A stretch of DNA of 64,000 nt from Methanosphaera sp. BMS. Lineage in GTDB: Archaea; Methanobacteriota; Methanobacteria; Methanobacteriales; Methanobacteriaceae. Position numbers and translations under genes: made by a program. Below the pieces are notes generated by a model that saw nothing but the letters and a program-made list of their open reading frames with translations, had not been told where the DNA came from and made no database searches. Location of the stretch: assembly GCF_003268005.1 (NCBI RefSeq), contig NZ_CP014213.1, positions 806,001 through 870,000 on the forward strand, in the 5' to 3' direction. Below are positions 1-8,215 of the stretch, piece after piece (position 1 is the first letter of the stretch; every line of letters starts with the position of its first letter).

Positions 1-64
1 TACACATCTTTATATTAAAAAAATAAGAATTTTAATAGATTTTTTTAAAAATTCCATTAAAATA

Positions 65-81
65 AAGCGAATCTTTATATA
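65..81 (+). promoter_or_regulatory. Archaeal BRE/TATA promoter of the histone gene
   Basis: A purine-rich BRE-like stretch (AAGCGAATC, 65-73) is followed directly by a TATA box (TTTATATA, 74-81). The start codon is at 120, so transcription would begin about 15-20 bases before the ribosome binding site AAGGAG (104-109). This is the clearest basal archaeal promoter in the window. The assignment is from sequence pattern only. Confidence 0.7.
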
Positions 82-119
82 ATAGAAGTTTAATATTAAT
101 ATTAAGGAGTTGATAAAAA

Positions 120-326
120 ATGACAGAAATACCAAAAGCACCAATTACAAGAATTGTAAAAAATGCAGGTGCAGAAAGAATTAGTAAAGATGCAGAAGAA
201 AAATTTGTTGAAGCAGTAGAAGCTTACACAGCCAAATTAGCTGAAGCAGCAATCGATTTAGCAAAACACGCAGATCGTAAAACTATTCAACCAGATGATG
301 TAGAATTAGCATTAAAACATTTCTAA
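120..326 (+). CDS. Archaeal histone (HMf/HTA family)
   Basis: This 68-residue protein is a single histone fold, the usual length of methanogen histones. The N-terminus (IPKAPITRIVKNAGAERIS), the central helix with FVEAVEAYTAKLAEAA and the C-terminal RKTIQPDDVELALKHF are all diagnostic of the HMfB family. It forms dimers that assemble into extended chromatin fibres on DNA. The gene is monocistronic, with a BRE/TATA box at 65-81 and an AAGGAG site ten bases before the ATG. A T-rich stretch after the stop could end transcription. The assignment is firm; which paralog of the genome it is cannot be told from this window. Confidence 0.97.
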   Translation: MTEIPKAPITRIVKNAGAERISKDAEEKFVEAVEAYTAKLAEAAIDLAKHADRKTIQPDDVELALKHF

Positions 327-728
327 ACACATCTTTTATCTAGATTTAAATAATTATATTTAATTTCTAGATTAACCCTTTTATTAACTAATTTTTTAAA
401 AATTATATTTCTTGATTACCTATTGTGAATCAGTCATCATATCCCACTATAAAATAATTCGCTTATTATCGTAATTTATCAGAATATATTACATTTATTT
501 TTAAGCTCATTAAATATATATTTTATGCTGACGATTCAATTTCACATTGTTTATTGATTGAAGACTTTGTTTATAAAAATACTGATTTTAAAAGCTTTGA
601 TAGAAAAAGTATTAAGATACGACCTTATTTTAAGAAAAAGTAATAAATACTTATAAATACTTATTAAATAATAATATTATATAAAGTAGTATTAACTTTA
701 AAAAATCATTAAGCACATGGGTGATTGT
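327..728. other. Intergenic region with a possible gene remnant (458-643)
   Basis: No complete gene is visible. On the + strand, 458-643 is open for about 61 codons without a usable start codon. It reads as a protein-like segment (FAYYRNLSEYITF... ending RPYFKKK). This could be the decayed end of a gene of unknown type, or chance in AT-rich DNA. I could not assign a family. Confidence 0.25.
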
Positions 729-944
729 ATGATTAATGAAGAAATAATATATAATTATGTAAAAAACTATAAAAACATCAAAGAAGAGGACATCATAAAT
801 ATAATATACTTCGATAGTCCAGTATCAATAACAAAACAACAAATAAAAAACATATTAACTCACTTGGTAAGCCAAAAACGATTGACCATCAAAGAAAACA
901 ATGGAAAGATAAACTATTGTGTAAACACCACACAAATAACATAA
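729..944 (+). CDS. Small winged-helix-like protein, 71 aa
   Basis: This is a small charged protein without cysteines or membrane segments. Alternating short helices and the segment KQQIKNILTHLVSQKRLTIK followed by NGKINYCV look like a compact winged helix-turn-helix, where a recognition helix is followed by a beta wing. DNA binding is therefore possible but not shown. An ATG lies twelve bases upstream at 717. The start at 729 was chosen because GGGTGATTGT immediately precedes it, matching the GGTGAT-type sites used elsewhere in this window. It stands alone between AT-rich spacers and has no clear partner. Confidence 0.6.
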   Translation: MINEEIIYNYVKNYKNIKEEDIINIIYFDSPVSITKQQIKNILTHLVSQKRLTIKENNGKINYCVNTTQIT

Positions 945-1008
945 CCTCCCCATTTTCATTTTAAAAATAAAAAAAATGGATAAAAGAAAAAAAGTTTTAC
1001 CAAGTTAA

Positions 1009-1656
1009 TTATGCAGTTATATGACTTGGTGCATCCTTGCTTGTCCAGTCAACCAGCATGGCTATAAACGGTTGAGCAACACTTATCCATATCACGCTTA
1101 TAATAAATGTACTGAATATGATAATTATCATGTCAAACCATGGGACAAGTCCGAAATAACATCCGACAACCATTATCGTATCATCTACAAGTTCACTGAA
1201 TGCTACAACCAACCAATTTTTCACCCTAAGATATGATTTGCCCCTGTTGACTATTGTCGTTAATCTTGCATTGGTCAGATTACCGATAAGATAACTGATA
1301 TAAGCAAAGATCAATATTCTAGGGGTTTGTGTAAATACAAATGCCAAGCTGGAGTCACCCGTATAATATGATGGTGACGGCAGGAATATCTGTAAAACTG
1401 TCATTGCAACAAATAATATATCAGCTGCAAGTCCTAACATAATTGTTTTTTGTGCTATTTTTTCACCATATACTTCTGCAATGACGTTGGTTAAAACATA
1501 TACCAGTGGATATATAAGTACTCCTGCAGGAGCCTCCATATGTACGTAGGGTATTTCCATGATTTTAACCGTTGTCAAATTAGCTATAATAAAAGCTACA
1601 CAGAAGAATACTGTTAGTATTACTCTTTTTTCTGTATAATCAAATTCGAAATTCAT
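1009..1656 (-). CDS. Queuosine-precursor transporter family (VUT/YhhQ-type) membrane protein
   Basis: The 215-residue protein has about six hydrophobic segments. It resembles the VUT family (COG1738), whose YhhQ members import precursors of queuosine. Typical family features are the early ANLTTVKI segment, the PLVYVLTNVIAEVYG motif and the late ELVDD segment. In archaea the ligand may be a precursor for archaeosine rather than queuosine, but no deazaguanine genes are nearby to support this. The start is preceded by GGTAGAT. It is transcribed alone. The family call is good; the substrate is inferred. Confidence 0.75.
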   Translation of the reverse strand: MNFEFDYTEKRVILTVFFCVAFIIANLTTVKIMEIPYVHMEAPAGVLIYPLVYVLTNVIAEVYGEKIAQKTIMLGLAADILFVAMTVLQIFLPSPSYYTGDSSLAFVFTQTPRILIFAYISYLIGNLTNARLTTIVNRGKSYLRVKNWLVVAFSELVDDTIMVVGCYFGLVPWFDMIIIIFSTFIISVIWISVAQPFIAMLVDWTSKDAPSHITA

Positions 1657-1849
1657 AATATCTACCGATTAGATTTTTTTTACAAATAAAAATATGTTTT
1701 ACGAGTATATAAATATAAGAAGCCATTTTTAAAGCATTATTTAAGAATAGTCAAGAAATTAAATGGAATTTGATTTGCACATTTGAAGAAAAGATTATTT
1801 AACAACATCGGTATAAACCTATATGTAATAACAAATGAAGGATAAGCAA

Positions 1850-2590
1850 ATGATTGAGCAAGTAAGAATAGGTAACAATGAAGATTTGATATATGGATTA
1901 TTATACCTGCCTGATAACATGAAAGACAATAAGTATCCTCTGGTAATATTATCCCATGGATTGTCATTGAATCATACGTTCATGAAGCCATATGCAGAAA
2001 AACTGCAAAAAGAGGATATCATAGCATTCATATATGATTTTCGTGGTGGCGGCTACGGTTCAAAAAGCGGTGGCAAAATAAGTGACATGACAATTGACGG
2101 TGAAAAGGAAGACCTGATAAAGGTACTTGATTACGTAAAAAGATTAGAATGCATAGACAACAATAGAATATACCTGGCAGGCCACAGTCAGGGAGCACTG
2201 GTATCAAGTCTTGTGGCAGTTGACGTTGAAGGCCAAATCGGTGGATTATTCCTGTTTGCACCTGCATATGTCATACCCGATGATATGAATGAGGTTGTAA
2301 GACGAGAGAAAAATGTTCTTAACCTTATGCCTGAACACTTGGGAAGCAAGTACATGGAAAGTGCCAGAAAAATAAACCTATACGATGACATCAAGGACTT
2401 TAATAAAGACGTTTACATATTCCATGGAAAGAAGGATGAACGCGTACCCGTAAGATATGCAATGGAGGCCGACCGGGCCTATCCAAATTCCCGACTGATA
2501 ATATATCCCAAGGAGGAACATAGATTTAGTGATGATACAAAGAATGATGTTGTACGAATAATCAAAGAGAAAATCAGTCAAACAAATTGA
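1850..2590 (+). CDS. Alpha/beta hydrolase (serine hydrolase of the S33/dienelactone type)
   Basis: The 246-residue protein has the alpha/beta-hydrolase layout: an oxyanion-region strand with LSHGLSLNH, a FRGGG turn, and the nucleophile elbow GHSQG in LAGHSQGAL. Near the C-terminus come FHGKKDERVP, carrying the likely acid, and EEHRF, carrying the likely catalytic histidine. No signal peptide is seen, so it should be cytoplasmic and could be an esterase or peptidase. An in-frame ATG lies at 1835, but only the ATG at 1850 has an AAGGAT site at proper distance. Substrate unknown; no functional neighbours. Confidence 0.8.
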   Translation: MIEQVRIGNNEDLIYGLLYLPDNMKDNKYPLVILSHGLSLNHTFMKPYAEKLQKEDIIAFIYDFRGGGYGSKSGGKISDMTIDGEKEDLIKVLDYVKRLECIDNNRIYLAGHSQGALVSSLVAVDVEGQIGGLFLFAPAYVIPDDMNEVVRREKNVLNLMPEHLGSKYMESARKINLYDDIKDFNKDVYIFHGKKDERVPVRYAMEADRAYPNSRLIIYPKEEHRFSDDTKNDVVRIIKEKISQTN

Positions 2591-2718
2591 ACGATTAATC
2601 CCCGCCACTTTTTGACTACTTATAAGGCCAAATAAAATAAATAACTTAAATAATAAATATATTAGTAGAACATTAGATAGCTATTTGAAAGAGGTAAATT
2701 TTTTTAGGAGAAATATTT

Positions 2719-3522
2719 ATGGTTAATCCAAATAAAAGAATTAAAAGGCCTGACGGTTTAGGCGAATTGTTTAAATACCACATGGATGAGGATGAGAATA
2801 TCCATACCATACCGATAAAAAAGTCGATCAAGGACAACTACGTATACATTTACCGGGCCATCAATGATGAGGACTATTACATATCTGATGATGAGACATG
2901 CTTCTTCTTTAAGGAAATAGTATATGACAATGAGGTGGTGGGATTTTCAGCATATCGTTCAAGCAGTATCGACGAGCAATCGCTGGTCATGCAGCACATC
3001 TACATCCTGCCGGAGTTCAGGGGAAACAGCTTACTTGAGGAGGAACTTGATGAGGCAACGATGCTTTTTGACAGCAATATCATCATACAGTCACCCAACA
3101 GGTATGTAATCGAATCACTTATAAATCATAAACTGGCAAGGGTATTTGACGACAGGATAGTCATATCACGAATGGCATTCATGATTCCGATGCTGTCACA
3201 GGATGAGGTTGATAAGGGATGTTACCTTGAGGATTATGATATTGAAAAGACCAATGGACTAAGCAAGGTATCATTGATATATGACTTGGATTTATGTGCG
3301 GTTGTTGGATTGGCCCAGCAAACGGATGATGACTCCGATGGGGATGATGAAAGTAACTTCGACAACATGAGCCTGGCACGTAAGGTGGATGATAAGGACT
3401 TTGACTGTCTGGAGAAAAGAAAGAATGATGAATGGTTAAATAGTGGAGAGTACTTTGATAAAGTCCGAAGCGTAGTGGATAAAAACGATGAAGTCATACA
3501 AAACTGGTTAACCTTACTATAA
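2719..3522 (+). CDS. GNAT-like acetyltransferase-domain protein
   Basis: The 267-residue protein has one recognisable block, YILPEFRGNSLLEEEL at about residues 95-110. It matches the acetyl-CoA-binding motif A of GNAT proteins in reduced form. A beta strand precedes it, followed by a segment QSPNRYVIESLINHKLA. The same block order (YVIPEYRGNN, RRPNRAIMNLL) occurs in the protein at 58614-59714, so the two are paralogs. The C-terminal 90 residues are acidic and not recognisable. An AGGAG site precedes the ATG. The acceptor substrate is unknown. It ends 149 bases before the macrodomain gene on the same strand. Confidence 0.55.
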   Translation: MVNPNKRIKRPDGLGELFKYHMDEDENIHTIPIKKSIKDNYVYIYRAINDEDYYISDDETCFFFKEIVYDNEVVGFSAYRSSSIDEQSLVMQHIYILPEFRGNSLLEEELDEATMLFDSNIIIQSPNRYVIESLINHKLARVFDDRIVISRMAFMIPMLSQDEVDKGCYLEDYDIEKTNGLSKVSLIYDLDLCAVVGLAQQTDDDSDGDDESNFDNMSLARKVDDKDFDCLEKRKNDEWLNSGEYFDKVRSVVDKNDEVIQNWLTLL

Positions 3523-3671
3523 ACTCCCACACACTCTTTTTACATTTATATTTTTTTAGTTACTAATCGGTTACTTAAAATGTTAATTAGTATGTTTAAA
3601 ATAAATATACATATCCGAAAGTTGTAAAAATTAGGATAGTTAATTATATTGCTGATTATGGGGAAATTAAC

Positions 3672-4481
3672 ATGGAAAAACTGGATTACCTGATAAAATA
3701 CCTGGCGGATGAGAATACGCGAATTAATGTGGAATCCCATCCGTCAACGACACTTGAAAAACAAAGACTATACCATGCACTTGTAAACGTAAGACCTGCA
3801 AACAAGATAAGCGACAAGTATCTTGAAAGTGAAGATGAATACCTGCAGTATCTGCTTTCAACAAAAGGCGTTACAAAAATGGATGACATACAAACGTTGG
3901 ATGAAACCTATCCAGATACGAAGATTAGAAATTCGGATAAAATGGCCCTATGGAGGGGAGACATTACTACACTGGAAATTGATGCTATAGTTAATGCCGC
4001 CAATTCACAGGGATTGGGATGTTTCATGCCACTGCATAAATGCATAGACAATCAAATTAACACATATGCGGGTATAAGATTAAGACTAGAATGTAATGAA
4101 TATATGAAAACAATCAACTATCATTTGGATACGGGTAAGGCATTTATCACCGGGGCTTATAACCTGCCATCAGATTATGTGATACATACGGTTGGCCCGA
4201 TTATCTCGACTAATGTTACCGATGATGATGAAAAACTGTTATGCGACTGCTATGTTAACTCACTGGAGTTATCTAGAAAGCATGACATAAAAAACTTGGC
4301 ATTCTGCTCTATCTCAACGGGTGAGTTTGGATATCCTAAAACGGATGCATGTAGAAGTGTCCTGAAATGTGTTGATGATTACCTTGATAAACATTATGAT
4401 GACTTTGACAGGATAGTATTTGACGTATTTGACCAGGAGGACGTGATGATATATGAAAGATACATCAGAGAATATAGGTAG
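3672..4481 (+). CDS. Zinc-dependent macrodomain protein (predicted ADP-ribosyl hydrolase)
   Basis: Residues 1-90 form an N-terminal helical region. The macrodomain follows, with DAIVNAANSQGLG as the ADP-ribose-binding loop, GKAFITGAYNLP, HTVGP and SISTGEFGYP. A CFMPLHKC loop gives Cys117, His122 and Cys124, the pattern of the zinc-binding macrodomains that accompany class M sirtuins. The neighbour is exactly such a sirtuin, whose start lies 29 bases inside this gene. By family knowledge, these macrodomains remove ADP-ribose that the sirtuin attaches to a lipoyl-carrier protein. No carrier gene is visible here. The domain call is firm; target protein unknown. Confidence 0.9.
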   Translation: MEKLDYLIKYLADENTRINVESHPSTTLEKQRLYHALVNVRPANKISDKYLESEDEYLQYLLSTKGVTKMDDIQTLDETYPDTKIRNSDKMALWRGDITTLEIDAIVNAANSQGLGCFMPLHKCIDNQINTYAGIRLRLECNEYMKTINYHLDTGKAFITGAYNLPSDYVIHTVGPIISTNVTDDDEKLLCDCYVNSLELSRKHDIKNLAFCSISTGEFGYPKTDACRSVLKCVDDYLDKHYDDFDRIVFDVFDQEDVMIYERYIREYR

Positions 4482-5361
4482 ATTGAAGGAGGTATTTGAC
4501 AATACAGATAATATCCTAATAGGTGCAGGTGCAGGTCTTTCAACTGCAAGCGGCATAGAATATAGTGGGAGGAGATTTGAGGATAACTTCAGGGACTTTA
4601 TTAAAAAGTATGACTTTACCGACATGTACACCTCAGGCTTTTATCCCTTTGAGACCGAGGAGGAAAAATGGGCATACTGGTCAAAGCACATATACCTGAA
4701 TAATGTTGGCATGTCTGCAACCCCTCTTTATGAAAAGATTCATGAATTGGTAAAGGACAAGAACTACTTTGTTATTACCACCAATGTCGATGATCAGTTT
4801 TACAAGGCATCCTTCGATAGTGCCCGTATTTTCAGGATGCAAGGAAGCTACAGGTATATTCAATGTCAGAAGGCATGTCATGATAAGCTTTATGACAACA
4901 CTCAACTTGTCAAAGAGATGATTGACAGCATTGATGATGATTTGAGGATAGCATCAGAGCTGGTTCCTAAGTGTCCCGTATGCGGTGGTCCTATGGATAC
5001 CAATCTTCGCAAGGATAACTATTTTGTAGAGGATGAATATTGGCATGCACAAAAGGATGCATATGTGAATTATCTTAATAGCGTTAAAAATGAGAATACA
5101 TTGCTATTGGAGTTTGGCGTTGGATTTAACACTCCGTCAATCATAAGATTTCCGTTTGAGGAAATGGCTTTCAATAACGATAAATGGACATTGGCCCGTA
5201 TCAACAAGGACCACCTGGAGCTGATGGTTAAGCTCAAGTATAACTATAAGTTGTTGACGGTTGAAGATTTGGATGAAATGGGATTGAAGAGCATTTTTCT
5301 TGACAGGTACATTCCATTGAATGATGATGTTGAACTTGTTATAGATGAATTGTTAAAGTAG
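4453..5361 (+). CDS. Class M sirtuin (SirTM-like), predicted protein ADP-ribosyltransferase
   Basis: The 302-residue protein has sirtuin landmarks: the NAD-binding GAGAGLSTASGI loop, TTNVDDQF with Asn111, and a zinc site with CQKAC and CPVCGG. The canonical catalytic histidine of the HG motif is replaced by glutamine in RMQGSY (Gln130). This is the signature of SirTM enzymes, which ADP-ribosylate rather than deacetylate. It overlaps the macrodomain gene by 29 bases, suggesting translational coupling; AGGAGG (4435-4440) lies 12 bases before the ATG. In bacteria such pairs sit with GcvH-like and lipoate ligase genes, absent here. Peroxidase genes follow instead. Confidence 0.88.
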   Translation: MKDTSENIGRLKEVFDNTDNILIGAGAGLSTASGIEYSGRRFEDNFRDFIKKYDFTDMYTSGFYPFETEEEKWAYWSKHIYLNNVGMSATPLYEKIHELVKDKNYFVITTNVDDQFYKASFDSARIFRMQGSYRYIQCQKACHDKLYDNTQLVKEMIDSIDDDLRIASELVPKCPVCGGPMDTNLRKDNYFVEDEYWHAQKDAYVNYLNSVKNENTLLLEFGVGFNTPSIIRFPFEEMAFNNDKWTLARINKDHLELMVKLKYNYKLLTVEDLDEMGLKSIFLDRYIPLNDDVELVIDELLK

Positions 5362-5447
5362 TTATTGTTTAATTATTCAAGTCATAAGTATAAAAAAAGT
5401 ATATTTATATGATAATATAATAGTATAAAATTATTGAAGTGATAATT

Positions 5448-5987
5448 ATGACAATTTATGATTTTGAAGTTAAGGATGCAGATGGCAACACTGTATCATT
5501 AAGTGAATATAAGGATAAGGTACTGTTAATAGTAAACTCAGCAACCAAATGTGGATTTACCCCACAATATAACCAACTGACAGATATTTACAATGAATTC
5601 AAGGATGACGGATTTGTAATACTTGACTTTCCATGTAACCAATTTGGAAAGCAGGCACCCGGTACGTCAACTGAAATCAAGGAGACCTGCAGGTTAAAGT
5701 TCATGGTGGAATATCCTATCTTTGATAAGATAGACGTTAACGGTGAAAACGAAGATCCGTTATATACATATCTGAAACAGCAACAACCGTTTACTGAAAT
5801 TACAGGTAAGGGTGCTGGTAAGCTTAAGTTGGTTGTCAAGGCAACTGACTGGAATTACAAGAACAACAATGACATCAAATGGAATTTCACCAAGTTTTTG
5901 GTTGACCGTGACGGAAATGTCGTTAGACGCTTTGAACCAACTGAAGACTTGGATGAGGTTAAGGCTGCTGTCAAAGAGTTATTATAG
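5448..5987 (+). CDS. Glutathione-peroxidase-like thiol peroxidase, copy 1
   Basis: The 179-residue protein is a complete cysteine-type member of the glutathione peroxidase family. The peroxidatic Cys35 lies in ATKCGFTPQYNQL. The second motif FPCNQFGKQAPG provides the conserved Gln, and KWNFTKFLV gives the conserved Trp and Asn. A further Cys in KETCRLKF sits where thioredoxin-dependent members carry the resolving cysteine, so thioredoxin is a more likely reductant than glutathione. A GTG codon at 5439 is in frame, but GAAGTGATAATT before the ATG at 5448 sets the start. It is nearly identical at its 5' end to the copy at 6339. Confidence 0.92.
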   Translation: MTIYDFEVKDADGNTVSLSEYKDKVLLIVNSATKCGFTPQYNQLTDIYNEFKDDGFVILDFPCNQFGKQAPGTSTEIKETCRLKFMVEYPIFDKIDVNGENEDPLYTYLKQQQPFTEITGKGAGKLKLVVKATDWNYKNNNDIKWNFTKFLVDRDGNVVRRFEPTEDLDEVKAAVKELL

Positions 5988-6338
5988 CCTGATACTCTTT
6001 GCATATGTAAAAAATCATGTGGATGACATGAACAAAAATGGTTAAAATACTTAAAAAATATTTACCACATGTATATCATTAGATAGGAATAATTAACTTT
6101 GACATGTAAGTTTATTTTAATGATATAAATCAACAATTAAAAGTTATAGTTATTCATTAACATAAATAATAATAAAGGATAAATTCATTTATTATTGTGG
6201 ATAAGTCCACGGCATTAATTGTTCGGATTATACTCACCTCCCCCCATTTTCACATATTTCTTTTTTCCAGAGAATTAAATGATAATGCTTTAATATTTTA
6301 AAAATCAATTTAAATATATAGAATATCGAGGTTAAGAA
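5988..6338. other. Spacer between the two peroxidase genes, with an AT-rich inverted repeat
   Basis: No gene is visible. A 9-bp perfect inverted repeat (AATAATAAA at 6168-6176, TTTATTATT at 6188-6196) lies in the middle, followed by a C-rich and then pyrimidine-rich stretch around 6237-6268. The second gene therefore probably has its own promoter in this spacer. The inverted repeat may be chance given the base composition. Confidence 0.3.
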
Positions 6339-6884
6339 ATGAGCATTTATGATTTTGAAGTTAAGGATGCAGATGGCAACACTGTATCATTAAGCGAATA
6401 TAAAGATAAAGTACTGTTAATAGTAAACTCAGCAACCGAATGTGGATTTACCCCACAATATAACCAACTGACCGAAATTTACAATGAATTCAAGGATGAC
6501 GGATTTGTAATACTTGACTTTCCATGCAACCAATTTGGAAAGCAGGCACCCGGTACAGCTACCGAAATCAAGGAAGCCTGCAGGATAAACTTCCTCGTGG
6601 AATATCCAATCTTCGACAAGATAGACGTAAACGGTGAAAATGAAAATCCGCTATACACATACCTAAAACGTGAGAAGACATTTGAAGGATTCGATGAAGA
6701 TCATGAACTCACCGAAATAATAAAGGATGTTGTTGCCAAGATAGATGCCGACTATGAAAACAACGGCGACATCAAGTGGAACTTCACGAAATTCCTTGTT
6801 GACAGGGATGGAGAAGTTGTTGAAAGATTTGAGCCAACAAAGGATTTGAACATTGTCAGAGAAAAAATTAAAGAGTTATTATAA
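6339..6884 (+). CDS. Glutathione-peroxidase-like thiol peroxidase, copy 2
   Basis: The 181-residue protein is a paralog of the gene at 5448. It keeps peroxidatic Cys35 (ATECGFTPQYNQL), the FPCNQFG motif, the second Cys (KEACRINF) and KWNFTKFLV. The first 110 residues are almost unchanged between the copies. The stretch between the resolving-cysteine region and the Trp motif differs: here KTFEGFDEDHELTEIIKDVV, in copy 1 a shorter Gln-, Gly- and Lys-rich segment. The stop codon overlaps the ATG of the following flavodoxin gene (TAATG), so the two are likely co-translated. Confidence 0.92.
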   Translation: MSIYDFEVKDADGNTVSLSEYKDKVLLIVNSATECGFTPQYNQLTEIYNEFKDDGFVILDFPCNQFGKQAPGTATEIKEACRINFLVEYPIFDKIDVNGENENPLYTYLKREKTFEGFDEDHELTEIIKDVVAKIDADYENNGDIKWNFTKFLVDRDGEVVERFEPTKDLNIVREKIKELL

Positions 6885-7299
6885 TGAAATATGCTATACG
6901 ATACTATACAAAGACTGGCAATACAAAAATTCTGCAGATGCAATATCCGAAGTGCTGAATGTCGAGTCAAATGATTTATCAGTACCTTTAGATGAGAATG
7001 TTGATGTCCTGTTTCTGGGTACCAGCATCTACGGTTCAAGTATTGATCCTGCCGTCATTAAATTCTTTGACAACTTGAATGTAGATGTTAAGAAAATCAT
7101 ATCATTCGGAACGTCCGGTACCATGCAGTCATCATATGGACAAATATCCAATTTATGTCATGTGCATGATATCAAACTTGATGAAAAAGAGTTTCACGCT
7201 CCGGGTGCATTTGTAGGAATGAATGCTGACAGACCAAATAAAGATGACGTCAAAGCCATTAAGGAATTTGTTAAAAAAGTAACTGATAGAGGAAATTGA
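6884..7299 (+). pseudogene. Flavodoxin-family protein, frameshifted near the N-terminus
   Basis: The ATG at 6884 overlaps the peroxidase stop and begins MKYAIRYYTKTGNT, a textbook FMN-phosphate loop of flavodoxins. That frame stops after 24 codons. The rest of the flavodoxin (SADAISEVLNVES, then LFLGTSIYGSSIDP and SFGTSG) continues in the next frame to 7299. One extra A in the A5 run at 6925-6929 restores a single reading frame of about 139 residues. Starting the downstream frame at a TTG (6853) would replace the FMN loop with unrelated residues, so I reject that start. It could be a sequencing indel, a recent mutation or slippage expression. If functional, it would carry electrons, perhaps for the peroxidases. 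Confidence 0.75.
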
Positions 7300-7303
7300 T
7301 GCT

Positions 7304-8143
7304 ATGTGTGAATTGTTTGCATTGAATGCTAGTTGTGATGTTGATATAACCGATTATTTGAAAGTCTTTTATAGCCACTGCGATAAACATCCAAACGGTT
7401 GGGGTTTATCATATCTTAAAAAGGACAATACGGTTTTTCATAAAGAGGCCGTGAAGGCAAGTGAAAGTACATTATTAAATGACATTTTATCCAATAGGAT
7501 AATCACCAATAATCTATTGGCACATATCAGACTTGCAACTATAGGTGATATGACTGTATGTAACTGTCATCCGTTCAAGTTGACCGATAACAACAATAGA
7601 CGATGGACTCTTATTCATAATGGAACAATATTCAACTATCCAGCACTGGATAAGTATGAGGATATTCAAATGGGAAATACCGACTCCGAAAGAATACTCC
7701 ATCACATGGTAGACTGTGTAAATGAGAACGAAAAATATGAAAAACTGGACGATGACGCCTTATGTGAATTGATAAATGACGTCATCTGTCGATTGTCCCG
7801 GGACAACAAGCTTAATCTGATATTATCCAATGGCCAAATGACATTCCTTCACAGCAACTGTGAAAAGTCTCTGTATTATCTTGAAAAGGATGATTACATC
7901 ATCGTATCCACATTGGCCTTAAGCAGTGAATATTGGATTGAAGTAGACCTTAACACGGTCTATGCCATTAGGGATGCACAGATAATCTACAAGGGACAGG
8001 CCCATGAGAACAAATATGTCATCAGTGAGGATGACATCGAGTTTATACTGGATAATCTGAGTGATGATGCCATGTGCAAGCTCCTGGATTCATATGGAAG
8101 TGTTGAAAATATCAAAAGACAGCTATCAAACAAGGACAAATAA
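7304..8143 (+). CDS. Class II glutamine amidotransferase (YafJ-like)
   Basis: The 279-residue protein starts MCELFALNAS, so Cys2 becomes the N-terminal nucleophile after methionine removal, as in Ntn-type glutaminases. Further family motifs are HPNGWGLSY, AHIRLAT, NCHPFKL, LIHNGTIFNY and the GNTDSERILHHM segment that binds glutamine. There is no synthetase domain, so it is a stand-alone amidotransferase of the YafJ/DUG3-like group, whose physiological substrate is usually unknown. It begins four bases after the flavodoxin stop and so belongs to the peroxidase-flavodoxin transcription unit. Confidence 0.85.
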   Translation: MCELFALNASCDVDITDYLKVFYSHCDKHPNGWGLSYLKKDNTVFHKEAVKASESTLLNDILSNRIITNNLLAHIRLATIGDMTVCNCHPFKLTDNNNRRWTLIHNGTIFNYPALDKYEDIQMGNTDSERILHHMVDCVNENEKYEKLDDDALCELINDVICRLSRDNKLNLILSNGQMTFLHSNCEKSLYYLEKDDYIIVSTLALSSEYWIEVDLNTVYAIRDAQIIYKGQAHENKYVISEDDIEFILDNLSDDAMCKLLDSYGSVENIKRQLSNKDK

Positions 8144-8215
8144 GTTATCCGGACAAAATGTGTTATAACTATCGGCAATAAAGAGTAAGATATGAACAGA
8201 TAGGGGATGTATTAA

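Noticed and set aside
4453-5361. Canonical protein deacetylase (Sir2)
   Set aside because: The catalytic histidine is replaced by glutamine and the gene overlaps a zinc macrodomain, the hallmark of class M sirtuins that ADP-ribosylate.
6853-6883. TTG-initiated N-terminus for the flavodoxin gene
   Set aside because: The translated start (SEKKLKSYYNEICYT) overlaps the peroxidase gene and lacks the FMN loop. The ATG at 6884 in the other frame gives the correct flavodoxin N-terminus.
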